Assembly: GCF_013376475.1 (NCBI RefSeq)
Contig: NZ_CP045508.1
Coordinates: 2,261,001-2,325,000 of the forward strand
DNA: 64,000 bases
Source: Desulfolutivibrio sulfoxidireducens
GTDB lineage: Bacteria > Desulfobacterota > Desulfovibrionia > Desulfovibrionales > Desulfovibrionaceae
Direction of reading: 5' to 3'
Part shown: positions 63,780 through 64,000 of the stretch, in pieces
Layout: every line of letters starts with the position of its first letter
How positions within the stretch are numbered: the stretch's first letter is position 1
Position numbers and translations under genes: made by a program
Notes under the pieces: model-generated
The model's input: the letters and a program-made list of their open reading frames with translations, nothing else
What the model was told of the DNA's origin: nothing
The model's database searches: none

Positions 63780-64000
63780 TGGAGTTGCCCCTGCTCAACC
63801 GGACCCCCCGCAGTTGCTGATAAGCGGATGAACTCTCTGGGGGAGAGCACCCGCAGCCCCCTGTGTGGGTGTATCCCGCTGTAGTCCTCGAACCAAGCCG
63901 CGCGCCGTTTCCATGCGCACACGCCAGAAGGTCCGTCTGCATTCCCAACCCCGCACAACGCCAGAAGGCCCGGCTGGACGCCCCCCATACCCCACCCGGA
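63780..64000 (-). mobile_element. IS3-family transposase C-terminal fragment (window edge)
   Basis: On the minus strand a frame reads AAWFEDYSGIHPHRGLRV and LSPREFIRLS, which is the C-terminal end of IS3-type OrfB integrase-like transposases. It runs to the right edge, so the rest of the element is outside the window. The frame has no stop where an intact element should end and reads on into the kinase gene, so it may be degraded. TGGAGTTGCCCCT near 63780 could be an end inverted repeat. Confidence 0.5.

Overview
The window is chromosomal DNA from a GC-rich bacterium. It most resembles the Desulfovibrio group of sulfate reducers (Desulfovibrionales). This is inferred from gene content: a rubredoxin, a CoA-disulfide reductase fused to a rhodanese domain, a phosphoglycerate-mutase-like 'proposed homoserine kinase' beside homoserine dehydrogenase, an AMMECR1/radical SAM pair, several chemoreceptors and sensor kinases, and sigma-54-like promoters. 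I see no rRNA, tRNA, CRISPR array, prophage or complete insertion sequence. About 48 protein genes are called, mostly in short operons.

Layout. 0-12 kb is envelope transport: a PilZ protein cut by the left edge, an MFS exporter, then a leftward RND efflux operon (adaptor, pump, ornithine-cyclodeaminase-like enzyme). Next come two leftward ion channels: a glutamate-receptor-type channel with a potassium selectivity filter, and a large MscS-type channel. 11.8-18.7 kb is a rightward housekeeping run: phenylacetate-CoA-ligase-like enzyme, ChaN/PDZ lipoprotein, MutM, MurJ, TerC and a tRNA-adenine methyltransferase. 18.8-25.8 kb is signalling: a membrane histidine kinase preceded by an apparent receiver-domain remnant, AMMECR1, and a PAS-containing chemoreceptor.

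25.9-31.1 kb is a leftward amino-acid block: AlaC-like aminotransferase, homoserine dehydrogenase, proposed homoserine kinase, thioesterase and amidohydrolase, with a good sigma-70 promoter at its head. 31.3-45.8 kb is mixed: the disulfide reductase-rhodanese, small secreted proteins (one with three CX3C motifs), a phytase-like protein, a glycosyltransferase, a second chemoreceptor, a radical SAM protein, a class D beta-lactamase and PurM. 45.8-51.4 kb holds a Gly/Pro-rich secreted protein beside the AMMECR1-partner radical SAM enzyme, an SGNH-like membrane protein, a metallo-beta-lactamase-fold hydrolase and a WcbI-like protein.

51.6-57.5 kb is a cell-wall and secreted-protein group: DD-carboxypeptidase with SPOR domain, rubredoxin, a protein of 21-residue repeats, an M23 endopeptidase and an amino-acid permease. 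The most striking non-coding signal lies here: four tandem 25-bp repeats just upstream of a near-consensus sigma-54 promoter. 57.6-64 kb has nicotinate phosphoribosyltransferase, a glycerol-dehydrogenase-like enzyme, a large hybrid sensor kinase and an IS3-type transposase fragment at the right edge.

Most attractive leads: the receptor-channel that lacks the usual ligand arginine, the 25-bp repeat/sigma-54 control region, the 21-residue repeat protein, the receiver remnant, the AT-rich patches inside both sensor kinases, and the shared intergenic hairpin repeat.
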